A stretch of DNA of 35,717 nt from Propionibacteriaceae bacterium (GCA_031254155.1 JAIRVA010000277.1:1-35717); one strand, 5' to 3'. Numbered from the stretch's first letter, positions 16,558-25,318 are shown. The notes: a model not told the origin generated them from the letters alone. Numbers and translations are program-made.

Positions 16558-17649
16558 ATGGATCTCACCGAATGGATTCGCCGGTCGCCGAAGATAGCGC
16601 TGCACGACCATCTGGACGGCGGGCTGCGCCCCGCGACCATCATTGACCTCGCTGGGCCGGCCGGGGTGGAGCTGCCCGCCGCGACGCCCGACGCCCTCGG
16701 GCAGTGGTTCTTCGACCAGGCCAACTCGGGCTCGCTCGCGGCGTACCTCACGACTTTTGACCTCACCCTCGCCGTCATGCAGACGTACGACGACCTGCGC
16801 CGCGTCGCGAAGGAATTTGTCCTTGACCAGGCCGCGGACGGTGTCGTGTACGCGGAGGCGCGCTGGGCGCCGGTCCAGCACACCCAGGCGGGACTGACCC
16901 AGGAGGACGCCGTCCGGGCGGTCCGGGACGGGCTGGCCGACGGAATGGCGGCGGCCCGTGCGGCGGGTCACGTCACAATCGCGCGCCAGCTTCTGACCGA
17001 GCTACGGGGTACGGAGCCGACGCCCGAGACCGCCGAACTGGCCATCGCGTACCGGGACGACTCCGTCGTGGGACTCGACTGCGCCGGTCCCGAGGCGGGC
17101 CACCCGGCCACGGCCTTCGCCGAGTCGTGGCGTCTGGCCCACGCCGCGAACATGTTCGTGACCATTCACGCCGGCGAGGAGGGTGGGCTGGACTCGATCG
17201 GGGAGGCGCTGCACGACTGCGGGGCCCACCGGATCGGGCACGGCGTTCGTCTGATCGACGACATCACTGTCGTGGCGGGACGGCCCCGGTTCGGGCGGCT
17301 GGCGGAGCTGGTGGCGGCGCTCCGGATCCCGCTCGAGGTCGCGCCGACCTCCAACCTGCAGACCGGGGTGGCGCCCGATCTGGCCCATCACCCGTTCGAC
17401 ACCCTCTACCGGTCCGGGCTCCGCGTGACGGTCAACTGCGACAACCGCCTGATGTCCCGTACGACGATGACCAGGGAGTTCACGCGGCTCGCCGAGACGT
17501 TCGGGTACGGGCTGGGCGATGTCCGCCGCCTCACCATCAACGCCGCCAAGTCCGTCTTCCTGCCCTGGCAGGAGCGGCGGGCGCTCATCCACGACCTGAT
17601 CATTCCGGGGTACGTCGGCGCGCCGCCCGAGACCGCCCGGGTCAGGTGA
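16558..17649 (+). CDS. add: Adenosine deaminase
   Basis: A 363-residue zinc-dependent deaminase converting adenosine to inosine in purine salvage. Zinc ligands His16 and His18 are in LHDHLDG; the HAGEEGG loop carries the next His and the catalytic Glu; HRIGHGVRL and PTSNLQTG follow, and NCDNRLMS has the metal Asp. The alternative GTG at 16528 would add ten unlike residues; family members start with MDLTE(F/W)I, so I chose ATG 16558. The 3' end overlaps the convergent lipoprotein gene by 8 bases, so the two genes share their last codons without room for a terminator. Confidence 0.95.
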   Translation: MDLTEWIRRSPKIALHDHLDGGLRPATIIDLAGPAGVELPAATPDALGQWFFDQANSGSLAAYLTTFDLTLAVMQTYDDLRRVAKEFVLDQAADGVVYAEARWAPVQHTQAGLTQEDAVRAVRDGLADGMAAARAAGHVTIARQLLTELRGTEPTPETAELAIAYRDDSVVGLDCAGPEAGHPATAFAESWRLAHAANMFVTIHAGEEGGLDSIGEALHDCGAHRIGHGVRLIDDITVVAGRPRFGRLAELVAALRIPLEVAPTSNLQTGVAPDLAHHPFDTLYRSGLRVTVNCDNRLMSRTTMTREFTRLAETFGYGLGDVRRLTINAAKSVFLPWQERRALIHDLIIPGYVGAPPETARVR

Positions 17650-19573
17650 GCCGGGCGCCGGTGGCGAAGTCGAACGTGACGCTCTCGCGGTCGTCGGCGT
17701 TGGCGGTGACGATTCCGCCTTCGACAGTGAGCTGGATCGTTATTGCGTCGGGGTGTTCCCGGGCGTACGCGTCGATACCCTGGTTCAGGAGGTCGTCGAC
17801 CGGATCGGGTCCACCCGCCGCCCGGACCACGTGGTCAACCTTGGTTGTACCAACCAGTGTCTGATCGATCCGCCAGACGTCGCCGTACGGTGACAGGTCA
17901 GCGGGCAAGTTCAGCAGGACGAAAGAGTCGTCCACCAGGCTGGTGAGGAACTTATCCCAGCGGGTGAGGAAGGGATTGCCGGCCGGGAACTGGACCGACA
18001 ACCGTGCGTTGGGCCAGGGCAGGAGTGTGACCAGGTCGTACGTGGCCGGCAGACCAGTGAACGGCGCACTGACGGAGCCCATCTCGCACGAGTCGACCTC
18101 CTCGGAAGCGCAGTCGCCGAGCGCCTGGTTGGTGTCCGGGTTGACGAGGTAGCGGTTGATGAATCCGATGTAGTTCACCCCATCGTAGAACAGGTCGGAG
18201 AGGGCGATCCGGTGACCATCCGTGAGGGCAAACAGGGCGGCGTCTCGCGTGATGACGGTGCCAGCGCCGACGGGCCATATGGTCTTGCGTTCAATGGCGA
18301 ACATATCGGCGATCGTCGTGGCGGACCACTGCGTGAGCGTGGCCATGGTGAAGTCAGCGTTGGCCGTGCCAGTCGTGGTGGAGTGGGTCGGTACCGGGGC
18401 GAGATCGTCCAGCCAAGCCGTCACGGCCGCCTCGGTCGCCGGGTAGCCGGGGATTGTCACCCCCGTGACCGCCGATTCGGTGTTGTGGACGAAACAGTCC
18501 GTGATCAGGGGGTCGACCTCACTCGTGCAGGGGTTCGCCAAGATGGGGGCGCGATGGCCCTGGGGCCCGCCCGTACCGTTGGACTGGGTCGTGTTCTCCG
18601 GCGTCGAACCGGCGTAGCCGTACTCCTCGCGCCTGGGTACGATGTTCCCCGGCGCGAGGGGGACGTAGCCCGTACCCGAGGCGATCTGTTGACCCTCCGA
18701 GCCCAGGAACCAGTCGATGAGCTGGCGGGCGGGGGAGCCGGCCGGTTCGCCCGCGCGGACGACGGCGTAGTAGTAGGTGAGGTACGGGTAGGTTTCGTCG
18801 GAGATGGACTCCGTCGTCGGGGCGACGCCGTCGATGCCGAGGAGTTTGACGTTGTCGTAGGTGTACATCTCCTGGGCGTAGTAGTAGACGGAGTAGCCGA
18901 GGGCGTCGGCCGAGTTGTCGTACAAGGAGACGGCGTCGATCAGCCCCTCCATTCCGCCGGGACGTAGTTCGGTGGGGGCGTCGACGGGGGTGGTGTCGCC
19001 CATGGCGAGGGCGAGGAACAGGGTCTGGGAACCGGAGTTCACGGGACGCTGGTACGCGATGATGTCTGCGTCCGCTCCGCCAACCTGCGCCCAGTTGGTG
19101 AGCTGACCGGTGTAAATGTCCTTGACCTGGGCCTTGGTGAGGGAGTCGACGGGGTTGGCGGTGTTGGCGAGGAAGACGAGGGCATCCTTGACGACGGGGA
19201 TGACTTCGAGGTCGATGCCGGCGTCGGCGGCCAGGGCGAGCTCCTCGGTGCTGGGTGCGGTGACGAAGATGACATCCTTCGTCCCCTCGATCAGGTTGAC
19301 GTACGCGTTGTGGGTCGTGTTGTGGTGGAGCCCGGCGTCGGTGCCACGGAGGAGGCGGAGGGCGGCCGTCGTCAGTGGGATCGTGGCCGTGGAGCCGTCG
19401 ATCCGGTCGACGAACTCAGCGGCGAGCGTCGGCCGGTCGGGTGCGGGGGTGGGCTGGGAGCCCGTGGTCGTGGAGTCCGCGGCCGTGGGCTCGTCGGGGG
19501 TCGGAGTGGTGACGCATCCACCGAGGGTGAGGCCGAGCAGCAGGGGCAGTAGGGCGAGGGTACGAGTGTTCAC
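17642..19573 (-). CDS. Phosphate-binding-like lipoprotein with a DUF3298/RsiV-like C-terminal region
   Basis: A 643-residue lipoprotein, roughly twice the size of PstS. The lipobox is LGGC with Cys20, then a Thr/Pro-rich linker. Residues about 50-310 form a PBP-like domain of the PstS type: SLTKAQVKDIYTGQLTNWAQVGG and the NSGSQTLFLALAMG ligand loop are typical, and it closes with GYVPLAPGN. A second linker precedes about 270 residues that include GHRIALSDLFYDGVNYIGFINRYLV, reminiscent of the DUF3298 domain of RsiV-like surface proteins. The start is GTG 19573, behind GGAGGTCATC. No pst transport genes are adjacent. It may sense or scavenge phosphate, or bind another anion at the cell surface. 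Confidence 0.75.
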   Translation of the reverse strand: MNTRTLALLPLLLGLTLGGCVTTPTPDEPTAADSTTTGSQPTPAPDRPTLAAEFVDRIDGSTATIPLTTAALRLLRGTDAGLHHNTTHNAYVNLIEGTKDVIFVTAPSTEELALAADAGIDLEVIPVVKDALVFLANTANPVDSLTKAQVKDIYTGQLTNWAQVGGADADIIAYQRPVNSGSQTLFLALAMGDTTPVDAPTELRPGGMEGLIDAVSLYDNSADALGYSVYYYAQEMYTYDNVKLLGIDGVAPTTESISDETYPYLTYYYAVVRAGEPAGSPARQLIDWFLGSEGQQIASGTGYVPLAPGNIVPRREEYGYAGSTPENTTQSNGTGGPQGHRAPILANPCTSEVDPLITDCFVHNTESAVTGVTIPGYPATEAAVTAWLDDLAPVPTHSTTTGTANADFTMATLTQWSATTIADMFAIERKTIWPVGAGTVITRDAALFALTDGHRIALSDLFYDGVNYIGFINRYLVNPDTNQALGDCASEEVDSCEMGSVSAPFTGLPATYDLVTLLPWPNARLSVQFPAGNPFLTRWDKFLTSLVDDSFVLLNLPADLSPYGDVWRIDQTLVGTTKVDHVVRAAGGPDPVDDLLNQGIDAYAREHPDAITIQLTVEGGIVTANADDRESVTFDFATGARLT

Positions 19574-19599
19574 GATGACCTCCGTGGTCTGATGGTTTC

Positions 19600-19605
19600 A
19601 GAATA
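19600..19605 (-). promoter_or_regulatory. TATTCT -10 box of the phosphate-binding-like lipoprotein
   Basis: On the minus strand TATTCT lies 26 bases before the GTG start at 19573, with GGAGGTCATC directly ahead of the start. No clear -35 box is seen. Confidence 0.4.
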
Positions 19606-19650
19606 GGAGAAATTTGGTCGTTTCGCGAGGGGAAACTCCAAATGCCGCAC

Positions 19651-19698
19651 AAGAGTGTGCGTTTGAGTGTCGTCTACCGTACCCAAAAGCACACTCTT
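19651..19698 (-). terminator. Hairpin between the antiporter and the lipoprotein gene
   Basis: AAGAGTGTGC (19651-19660) and GCACACTCTT (19689-19698) are perfect 10-base arms with a 28-base loop. A second GAGTGT at 19665 gives an alternative pairing partner. It begins 13 bases after the antiporter stop on the minus strand. Confidence 0.5.
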
Positions 19699-19711
19699 TG
19701 ACCAGGGAGCC

Positions 19712-21460
19712 TCAGCACTCGGCGGTGAGACGCAGTTGGATGCGCATCTCCTCCGCGTCGAGTTCCGCGAAGGCGGTGATGAGAGAGTGACAGCTATACT
19801 CTCCGGCGGCCCGCCACTCTAGGAGGACCTCCCGCTGGGCGTGGAGCCGGGCGAGGGCCGCCCGGGTGTCGGGGCAGTCCGAGGTGGCGTCACCAGGCGG
19901 CGTACCCTCCGTACTCGCTGTACCCTCCGGACGTTCTGGCCGGTCCGGCGCGGGCGGACCGGTCACCCCCGCCAGCTCCTCTTGCAGACGGGCCCACTCG
20001 CCCTCGGGGGCGGCGTCCTGGCCGGCGAGCCCGAGCCGCTGGATGACAAGCGAAATCGTCCCGCCCTGCAGCACCAGCGAGCCGGCCGCGACGAAGAAGG
20101 CCGTGAGGATCAGCAGCGAGCGGTGGTCGGCGGAGCGCGGCAGGGTCTGGGCGGCGGCGAGGGTGACGACACCGCGCATCCCGGCCCACGTCAGCAACGT
20201 ACCTTCCCGCCAGCCGAGGGGTTGCTCGAGGAGGTACTCGACGTCGGCCAGGTACCGTTTCATGGACAGCCGGAGCCGCTCCCGCCGCGTCGCCAGGTGG
20301 GCCCGCGCTGAAGGGTCGGCCTCAAGGAAGCGTGCCCGCAGCTGGGCGCGGCGCTGCAGCAACTCCTCGTGCCGCTGGAGGATCACCGGATCGGTCTCGC
20401 GGCCCGGTTCGGCCTCCCGGACCCGCCGGAAATGCTCGCGGCGGGCGACCTTGCGGGAGGTACGGCGGGAGGTCCCGCGGACGAGCAGGGCGATGTACGC
20501 CGCGCGGACCAGCAGGGTCGCGATGATCGCCAGCCCGGCGATCCCGACGGCGTGCCAGATCGTCTCGCGCTGGGAGTGCAGATCGGTGATGAGGGCGTCA
20601 AGCTCCAGGCCCATGACCAGGAAAACCGCTCCTTCAAGGAGAAACGCCAGGGTGTGCCAGTTGGCGCGCTCGGAGATTCGCTGGCGGGCGTCGAGGTGAT
20701 GCGGGCCGAGCTGGGCGGCCACGATGCCGGCGGCCACAACGGCGACGAGGCCGGAGGCGTCGACGGCCTCGCTCAGGAGGTACGCCACGAAGGGCAGCAG
20801 GATGGAGATCGCCGTGGCGGGAGCGGGGTCGTGGACGAGGCGGCGCAGCCGTACCCCCGCCCAGCCGACAGCCATCCCGATCCCGACCGCGCCGAGCGCG
20901 GCCCAGACGAAGGCCAGCGCCACGCCCCACACGGAGACCGTGGCCGCCGTGGCGGCGACGGCCGTGCGCAGGAGGACGAGGGCGGTCGCGTCGTTCAGCA
21001 GGGACTCGCCGTCGAGGATGATGCCGACGCGGGAGGGTACACCGAGGCGCCTGGCGATGCGGGTCGCCGCCGCGTCGGTCGGGCTGATGATCGCCCCCAG
21101 CGCGATGGCGATCGGCCAGGGGATCCCGGGGATGACGAGGTGGACGATCACCCCGACCACCAGCGCGCTGACGATGACGAGCAGGATCGCGAGGCCGCCC
21201 ACCGCCGTGAGGTCGCGGCGGAACTCGACCGTCGGCATGGCGATCGCCGCCGAGTAGAGCAGCGGGGGCAGGACGACGGCGAGGATCCAGTCCGGGGCGA
21301 TTTCGACCGGGCTCATGAACGGCAGCAGACTGACGCCGACCCCCACGAGCATCAGGATGAGCGGCGGGGCGACACCGAGCCGGTCCGAGACGGCCGACAG
21401 AGCGATGACAACGGCAATGACCACCACGGCCAGTCCGACGTAAGGAAGTATCTCGGGCAT
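19712..21460 (-). CDS. CPA1-family Na+/H+ antiporter
   Basis: A 582-residue protein with about 12 membrane segments in the first 440 residues. GAIISPTDAAATRIARRLGVP and DGESLLNDATALVLL are the ion-binding signatures of the NhaP/CPA1 group. A basic cytoplasmic loop (ARREHFRRVREAEPGRETDP) separates the last membrane helices, and a hydrophilic tail of about 110 residues, rich in Pro/Glu with a terminal helical stretch, is probably regulatory. It should exchange sodium or potassium for protons at the plasma membrane. ATG 21460 has no ribosome-binding site and follows AAGAAT by a few bases, so a leaderless start is likely. Confidence 0.92.
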   Translation of the reverse strand: MPEILPYVGLAVVVIAVVIALSAVSDRLGVAPPLILMLVGVGVSLLPFMSPVEIAPDWILAVVLPPLLYSAAIAMPTVEFRRDLTAVGGLAILLVIVSALVVGVIVHLVIPGIPWPIAIALGAIISPTDAAATRIARRLGVPSRVGIILDGESLLNDATALVLLRTAVAATAATVSVWGVALAFVWAALGAVGIGMAVGWAGVRLRRLVHDPAPATAISILLPFVAYLLSEAVDASGLVAVVAAGIVAAQLGPHHLDARQRISERANWHTLAFLLEGAVFLVMGLELDALITDLHSQRETIWHAVGIAGLAIIATLLVRAAYIALLVRGTSRRTSRKVARREHFRRVREAEPGRETDPVILQRHEELLQRRAQLRARFLEADPSARAHLATRRERLRLSMKRYLADVEYLLEQPLGWREGTLLTWAGMRGVVTLAAAQTLPRSADHRSLLILTAFFVAAGSLVLQGGTISLVIQRLGLAGQDAAPEGEWARLQEELAGVTGPPAPDRPERPEGTASTEGTPPGDATSDCPDTRAALARLHAQREVLLEWRAAGEYSCHSLITAFAELDAEEMRIQLRLTAEC

Positions 21461-21543
21461 ACCCCATTCTTGCGTAAAACCCCGCCGGCGCGAGCCGGGG
21501 CCCGCGGGACCGGGGCCGGTTCGAGTCGCGGGCTCACCGGATC

Positions 21544-21573
21544 GGGTCCGTACGAGTTTCCGCGTACGGACCC
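21544..21573. promoter_or_regulatory. Perfect 11-base inverted repeat upstream of the DUF4143 ATPase
   Basis: GGGTCCGTACG (21544-21554) and its exact complement (21563-21573) surround an 8-base loop. It directly precedes the 23-base iterated repeats, between the divergent antiporter and ATPase genes. It could be an operator or a cruciform; no gene ends here, so a terminator is unlikely. Confidence 0.5.
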
Positions 21574-21574
21574 T

Positions 21575-21643
21575 TCGAAATTCCGTGTCGAAGGTGCTCG
21601 AAATTCCGTTTAGGAACCCATCGAAATTTCAGGTTATGAAGAC
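21575..21643. repeat. Three 23-base iterated repeats
   Basis: Units start at 21575, 21598 and 21621, each opening with TCGAAATTCC or TCGAAATTTC; the first two also share the next bases (CCGT). The spacing is exactly 23 bases. They end 21 bases before the ATPase start and overlap or adjoin its promoter. Confidence 0.65.
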
Positions 21644-21652
21644 TTCCTATGA

Positions 21653-21658
21653 TATGTT
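21653..21658 (+). promoter_or_regulatory. TATGTT -10 box of the DUF4143 ATPase
   Basis: TATGTT is followed by six bases and ATG 21665, again leaderless geometry. An overlapping TATGAT at 21649-21654 is an alternative. Confidence 0.45.
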
Positions 21659-21664
21659 AGCGGG

Positions 21665-22960
21665 ATGAGTACGGAGAATTCCCTTGTCCAGAGAAGGATT
21701 CTCGACGTCATCCTCACTCGTATGGGCGAGGAGCCTGTGATCCTGTTGGAGGGTCCGCGAACGGTCGGAAAGTCAACACTGATGCGACAGATCGCCGACC
21801 AGACCGGGGGGACGATTGTCGACCTTGATGACCTACCGACGCGGTCGGTCGCCCTGGCGGACCCTACCTTGGTGGTTGACCAACGTCCGCCGGTGTTGAT
21901 CGACGAGTACAAGCACGCTCCGGATGTGCTGTCAGCTGTCAAAGCCCGGTTGAACCGTACGGGGTCGGTGCCCGGACAGTTCGTACTGACCGGCTCCTCG
22001 ACGTACGACACCCTGCCGCGGACGGCGGAAGCGCTCACTGGACGAATGCACCGGATGCAGGTATTGCCCCTCGCCCAAAGCGAACTGCGACGAACCTCAG
22101 ACCGCGGGCGGGTTGGTCTCCTGGCCGACCTTTTCGCGGTGGGCGCCGATGTGGTGAGCGCGACGCCCTCGACCACCACGCGGCAGCAGTACGTCGAGCT
22201 CATGGTCGCCGGTGGTTTTCCGGACGCGTTGGTCCGTTCGTCCGCCGCGAGCCGGGGCCGCTGGTTTGACGACTACATCCACGCCACGCTGGCAAAGGAT
22301 GTGGCCGATTTGAAAAAGCTCCGCCAGGCGCAGGCGCTGCCAGCGGTTCTGCAGTCTCTGGCCGGCCAGACCGGACAGGTGCTGAACGTCTCTCGCGTGG
22401 CCCAGGAGTTACGGCTGACATCTGAACTGGTGGTGAACTACACCCACCTGCTGGAGGCGGTGTACCTTCTCCGTGTCTTGCCCGCCTGGGGGAAAACTCT
22501 GAGCATCCGCAGTTCGGGCCGCCCGAAACTGCATGTGGTGGACACCGGGGTGGCGGCGAGACTTCTCCGCTTGTCAGTAGAGAAACTGGCATCGGCAGAT
22601 CCGACGTCACTGACTGAGTTCGGCCATCTGGCGGAGACGTTTGTGGTCGGCGAGATCCTGAAAGAGATCGCCTGGATGGACGGAATCGCGGGCGTCGGTC
22701 ACTGGCGGACGTACGACGATGATGAGGTCGACTTGGTCATTGAACGAGACGACGGCGCGATCGTGGCGATGAAGATCAAGGCGAGTACGCACGCTGCCAA
22801 GGGCGCATTCACCGCCCTCGCCAAGCTCCGGGACAAGGTTGGCCCGGCCTTCCGGGTCGGGGTGGCGTTCCACCTGGGTACCAGGGCGCACCACTACAGT
22901 GATCGGCTTATCGCCCTGCCCGTGGACCGGCTGTGGACCTCCGCCGAGGCCGCCCACTAG
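21665..22960 (+). CDS. AAA_14/DUF4143-family ATPase
   Basis: A 431-residue protein. The Walker A loop GPRTVGKST is at residues 30-38 and PPVLIDEY forms Walker B near residue 78, followed by the sensor segment FVLTGSS. After a winged-helix-like region (NVSRVAQELRLTSELVVNYTHLLEAVYLLR) comes DUF4143, which ends in a restriction-nuclease-like strand pattern: EVDLVIERDDGAIVAMKIKAS. Most members have (I/V)EVK at the last strand; here it is M369-K-I-K372, so the usual Glu of the D-ExK motif is missing. The role of these ATPases is unknown. One in-frame TTA codon occurs. A second family member is encoded at the right edge of the window. Confidence 0.87.
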   Translation: MSTENSLVQRRILDVILTRMGEEPVILLEGPRTVGKSTLMRQIADQTGGTIVDLDDLPTRSVALADPTLVVDQRPPVLIDEYKHAPDVLSAVKARLNRTGSVPGQFVLTGSSTYDTLPRTAEALTGRMHRMQVLPLAQSELRRTSDRGRVGLLADLFAVGADVVSATPSTTTRQQYVELMVAGGFPDALVRSSAASRGRWFDDYIHATLAKDVADLKKLRQAQALPAVLQSLAGQTGQVLNVSRVAQELRLTSELVVNYTHLLEAVYLLRVLPAWGKTLSIRSSGRPKLHVVDTGVAARLLRLSVEKLASADPTSLTEFGHLAETFVVGEILKEIAWMDGIAGVGHWRTYDDDEVDLVIERDDGAIVAMKIKASTHAAKGAFTALAKLRDKVGPAFRVGVAFHLGTRAHHYSDRLIALPVDRLWTSAEAAH

Positions 22961-22963
22961 GCT
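22958..22963 (+). promoter_or_regulatory. TAGGCT -10-like box before chorismate mutase
   Basis: TAGGCT fits TAnnnT, overlaps the ATPase stop codon and lies 45 bases before the ATG at 23009. The same hexamer recurs at 23333-23338 ahead of enolase. Confidence 0.35.
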
Positions 22964-23008
22964 TGGGTGAGGCGCCTCGGCCGGAGACGTCCCGACCGAG
23001 GAGGCCAC

Positions 23009-23335
23009 ATGACCGCGGTACCACAGGCGCTCGCCGACGCCCGGAGTTCCATCGACAACCTGGATGCCGCGCTCGTCCACCTGCTCGCGGAACGGTTCAA
23101 GATCACCCAGCGGGTCGGAGAGCTGAAGGCCCGGCTGGACCTGCCGCCCGCGGACCCGGCCCGCGAGGCCGAGCAGGTCCGGCGGCTCCGCACCTTGGCC
23201 GAAGCGTCACAACTGGACCCTGAGTTCGCCGAGAAGGTGATCACCTTCATCATGACCGAGGTCGTCCGCCACCACGTCCAGATCCGGGATGGGGTGTCCC
23301 CGGTGGAAGACGGAAATGTCGGCGGCTCGCGGTAG
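23009..23335 (+). CDS. Chorismate mutase, AroQ type
   Basis: A 108-residue all-helical enzyme. It has the AroQ pattern: an N-terminal helix SSIDNLDAALVHLLAERFKITQRVGELKA carrying the active-site Arg and Lys, DPAREAEQVRRLRTLAEASQLDPEF in the middle and a C-terminal helix VITFIMTEVVRHHVQIR. It converts chorismate to prephenate in Phe/Tyr synthesis. ATG 23009 follows GAGGAGG at 22999-23005; an upstream in-frame start at 22967 would add fourteen Arg-rich residues and is unlikely. The gene is followed closely by enolase but has no aromatic-pathway neighbours. Confidence 0.9.
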   Translation: MTAVPQALADARSSIDNLDAALVHLLAERFKITQRVGELKARLDLPPADPAREAEQVRRLRTLAEASQLDPEFAEKVITFIMTEVVRHHVQIRDGVSPVEDGNVGGSR

Positions 23336-23338
23336 GCT
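23333..23338 (+). promoter_or_regulatory. TAGGCT -10-like box before enolase
   Basis: TAGGCT at the chorismate mutase stop codon lies 36 bases before the GTG of enolase, with GAAAGGTGG as ribosome-binding site in between. Confidence 0.4.
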
Positions 23339-23374
23339 AGTACCCGATCGTTCTTTTCCGAAAGGTGGCCTAAA

Positions 23375-24664
23375 GTGGCAACAATTGATTTTATCGAAGC
23401 CCGCGAGATTCTCGACTCCCGCGGCAACCCGACTGTCGAGGTGACCGTTGTCCTGGACGACGGTTCCCAGGGCCGCGCGGGCGTACCCTCCGGTGCCTCC
23501 ACCGGCGCGTTCGAGGCCATCGAACTTCGCGATGGTGACAAGTCCCGTTACGGCGGCAAGGGTGTCCTCAAGGCCGTCGAGAACGTCGTCGAGAAGATCG
23601 GTCCCGAGCTGTTGGGCTTCGAGGCGTCCGAGCAGCGCCTGATCGATCTCACGATGCTGGACCTGGATGGTACGGATAACAAGGCCAAACTCGGTGCTAA
23701 CGCCATCCTCGGCGTGTCGCTGGCTGCCGCCGCCGCCTCGGCCGAGTCGGCCGAACTGCCGCTCTACCGCTACGTTGGCGGGCCCAACGCGCACACCCTG
23801 CCCGTACCCATGATGAACATTCTCAACGGCGGTACGCACGCCGACTCGAACGTCGATGTCCAGGAGTTCATGATCGCCCCCATCGGCGCCGGCTCGTTCG
23901 CCGAGGCCCTTGAGTGGGGCGCCCGGGTTTACCACAGCCTCAAGGCCGTTCTCAAGGCGCGCGGGCTCTCGACCGGGCTCGGCGACGAGGGCGGGTTCGC
24001 GCCCAACCTCGACTCGAACGCCGAGGCGATGGATCTGATCATCGAGGCCATCAAGGCCGCCGGGCTGAAGCCCGGCCAGGATATCGCCCTCGCGCTCGAT
24101 GCCGCCGCGTCGGCGTTCTACAGCAAGGCCGAGAACCTCTACGTCTTCAAGAACGGCGACAAGCTGACCTCCGACCAGATGATCACGATGTACGAGGGCT
24201 GGGTCGCCAAGTACCCGCTCGTCTCCCTCGAGGATCCCCTGGACGAGGAAGACTGGGACGGCTTCGTGAAGATCACGGCCGACCTCGGCAAGAAGGTCCA
24301 GATCGTCGGCGACGACCTGTTCGTGACCAACCCGACGCGCATCGCGAAGGGCATCGAGCTCGGTGCCTGCAACGCCCTGCTCGTCAAGGTCAACCAGATC
24401 GGCTCGCTCACCGAGACCCTGGACGCGGTCGAACTCGCCCACCGCGCCGGCTTCCACTGCATGATGAGCCACCGTTCCGGTGAGACCGAGGACACGACGA
24501 TTGCCGACCTCGCCGTCGCCACGAACTGCGGCCAGATCAAGACCGGCGCCCCGGCCCGCTCGGAGCGCGTTGCGAAGTACAACCAGTTGCTCCGCATCGA
24601 AGAGGACCTCGACGACGCCGCGACGTACGCCGGTGCCGCCGCCTTCCCGCGGTTCAAGGCCTGA
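23375..24664 (+). CDS. eno: Enolase
   Basis: A 429-residue glycolytic enzyme (2-phosphoglycerate to phosphoenolpyruvate), normal length. The N terminus IEAREILDSRGNPTVEVTV, the GxPSGASTG loop, the Mg ligands in ALDAAASAFY, SLEDPLDEEDW and VGDDLFVTNP, and the signature LLVKVNQIGSLTET with SHRSGETED are all intact. The GTG start at 23375 is preceded by GAAAGG. Codon use is strongly biased to C/G-ending codons, as expected of a highly expressed gene. ftsB starts four bases after its stop, so they are probably cotranscribed. Confidence 0.98.
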   Translation: MATIDFIEAREILDSRGNPTVEVTVVLDDGSQGRAGVPSGASTGAFEAIELRDGDKSRYGGKGVLKAVENVVEKIGPELLGFEASEQRLIDLTMLDLDGTDNKAKLGANAILGVSLAAAAASAESAELPLYRYVGGPNAHTLPVPMMNILNGGTHADSNVDVQEFMIAPIGAGSFAEALEWGARVYHSLKAVLKARGLSTGLGDEGGFAPNLDSNAEAMDLIIEAIKAAGLKPGQDIALALDAAASAFYSKAENLYVFKNGDKLTSDQMITMYEGWVAKYPLVSLEDPLDEEDWDGFVKITADLGKKVQIVGDDLFVTNPTRIAKGIELGACNALLVKVNQIGSLTETLDAVELAHRAGFHCMMSHRSGETEDTTIADLAVATNCGQIKTGAPARSERVAKYNQLLRIEEDLDDAATYAGAAAFPRFKA

Positions 24665-24667
24665 TCA

Positions 24668-25318
24668 ATGCCGGGTGATCCTCCGTACCACGCTCCTGGC
24701 CGTGACAACCCTCGTGGGTCTACGCGGCCGGGTGCGCGGCGCGAGCCGCGCCGTACTTCCCGTTCCGTTCCCGACGCCGAGGGACGCGTTGCCGGAGGTA
24801 CGGAGGGTACGGGGGACGCCGCGGCGACGCACGCGCGGGCGCGCAGCCGGGTCGTCGCGACGCTGGCCCTCGGCGCGACCCACCGCATCATCGCGCTCAC
24901 GGTGACCATCGCCGTCTTGGCGATCACGTTCGTGTCCAGCCTGAGCGTGTTTTTCGACCAGCAGCGGGAGATCATCGGGACGAAGGCCGCGGTCGCCGCT
25001 CAGGAGGCCGAGATCGCGCGCCTACAGGATCAGTTGTTGCGCTGGCAGGATCCGGCGTACATCCGCGCCCAGGCGCGCGACCGGCTCGGCTGGGTCATGC
25101 CCGGCGAGGTCGGCTACCGGGTGATCGACGAGACCGGGCACGTCATCGGGGGTACGGCCCCGGCGCCGACGCCGGAGGAGTCAGACAAGCCGACGGTGTG
25201 GTACGACGTGCTGTGGCAGAGTCTCGTGACTGCCGACCAGCCCGCTCCCGAACCGGAGGCCGCGACGGAGCCCACGGCGCCGATCACCGTCGGACCCGAA
25301 GGCGAGACGCCGCGGTGA
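24668..25318 (+). CDS. FtsB/DivIC-family cell division protein
   Basis: A 216-residue single-pass membrane protein. A long basic, Pro/Gly/Arg-rich cytoplasmic part (residues 1-72) is followed by one membrane helix (about 73-94). A short coiled coil (DQQREIIGTKAAVAAQEAEIARLQDQLLRW) comes next, then the DivIC signature DPAYIRAQARDRLGWVMPGEVGY. The Pro/Glu/Thr-rich C terminus is extracellular. FtsB stabilises the FtsQ-FtsL divisome complex. The start (ATG 24668) has no clear ribosome-binding site and a shorter start is possible. It overlaps the DUF501 GTG (GTGA). Confidence 0.9.
   Translation: MPGDPPYHAPGRDNPRGSTRPGARREPRRTSRSVPDAEGRVAGGTEGTGDAAATHARARSRVVATLALGATHRIIALTVTIAVLAITFVSSLSVFFDQQREIIGTKAAVAAQEAEIARLQDQLLRWQDPAYIRAQARDRLGWVMPGEVGYRVIDETGHVIGGTAPAPTPEESDKPTVWYDVLWQSLVTADQPAPEPEAATEPTAPITVGPEGETPR

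Noticed and set aside
23009..24664. Chorismate mutase and enolase as a functional unit
   Set aside because: They are adjacent and codirectional, but enolase has its own promoter-like box and ribosome-binding site and no shared pathway step.
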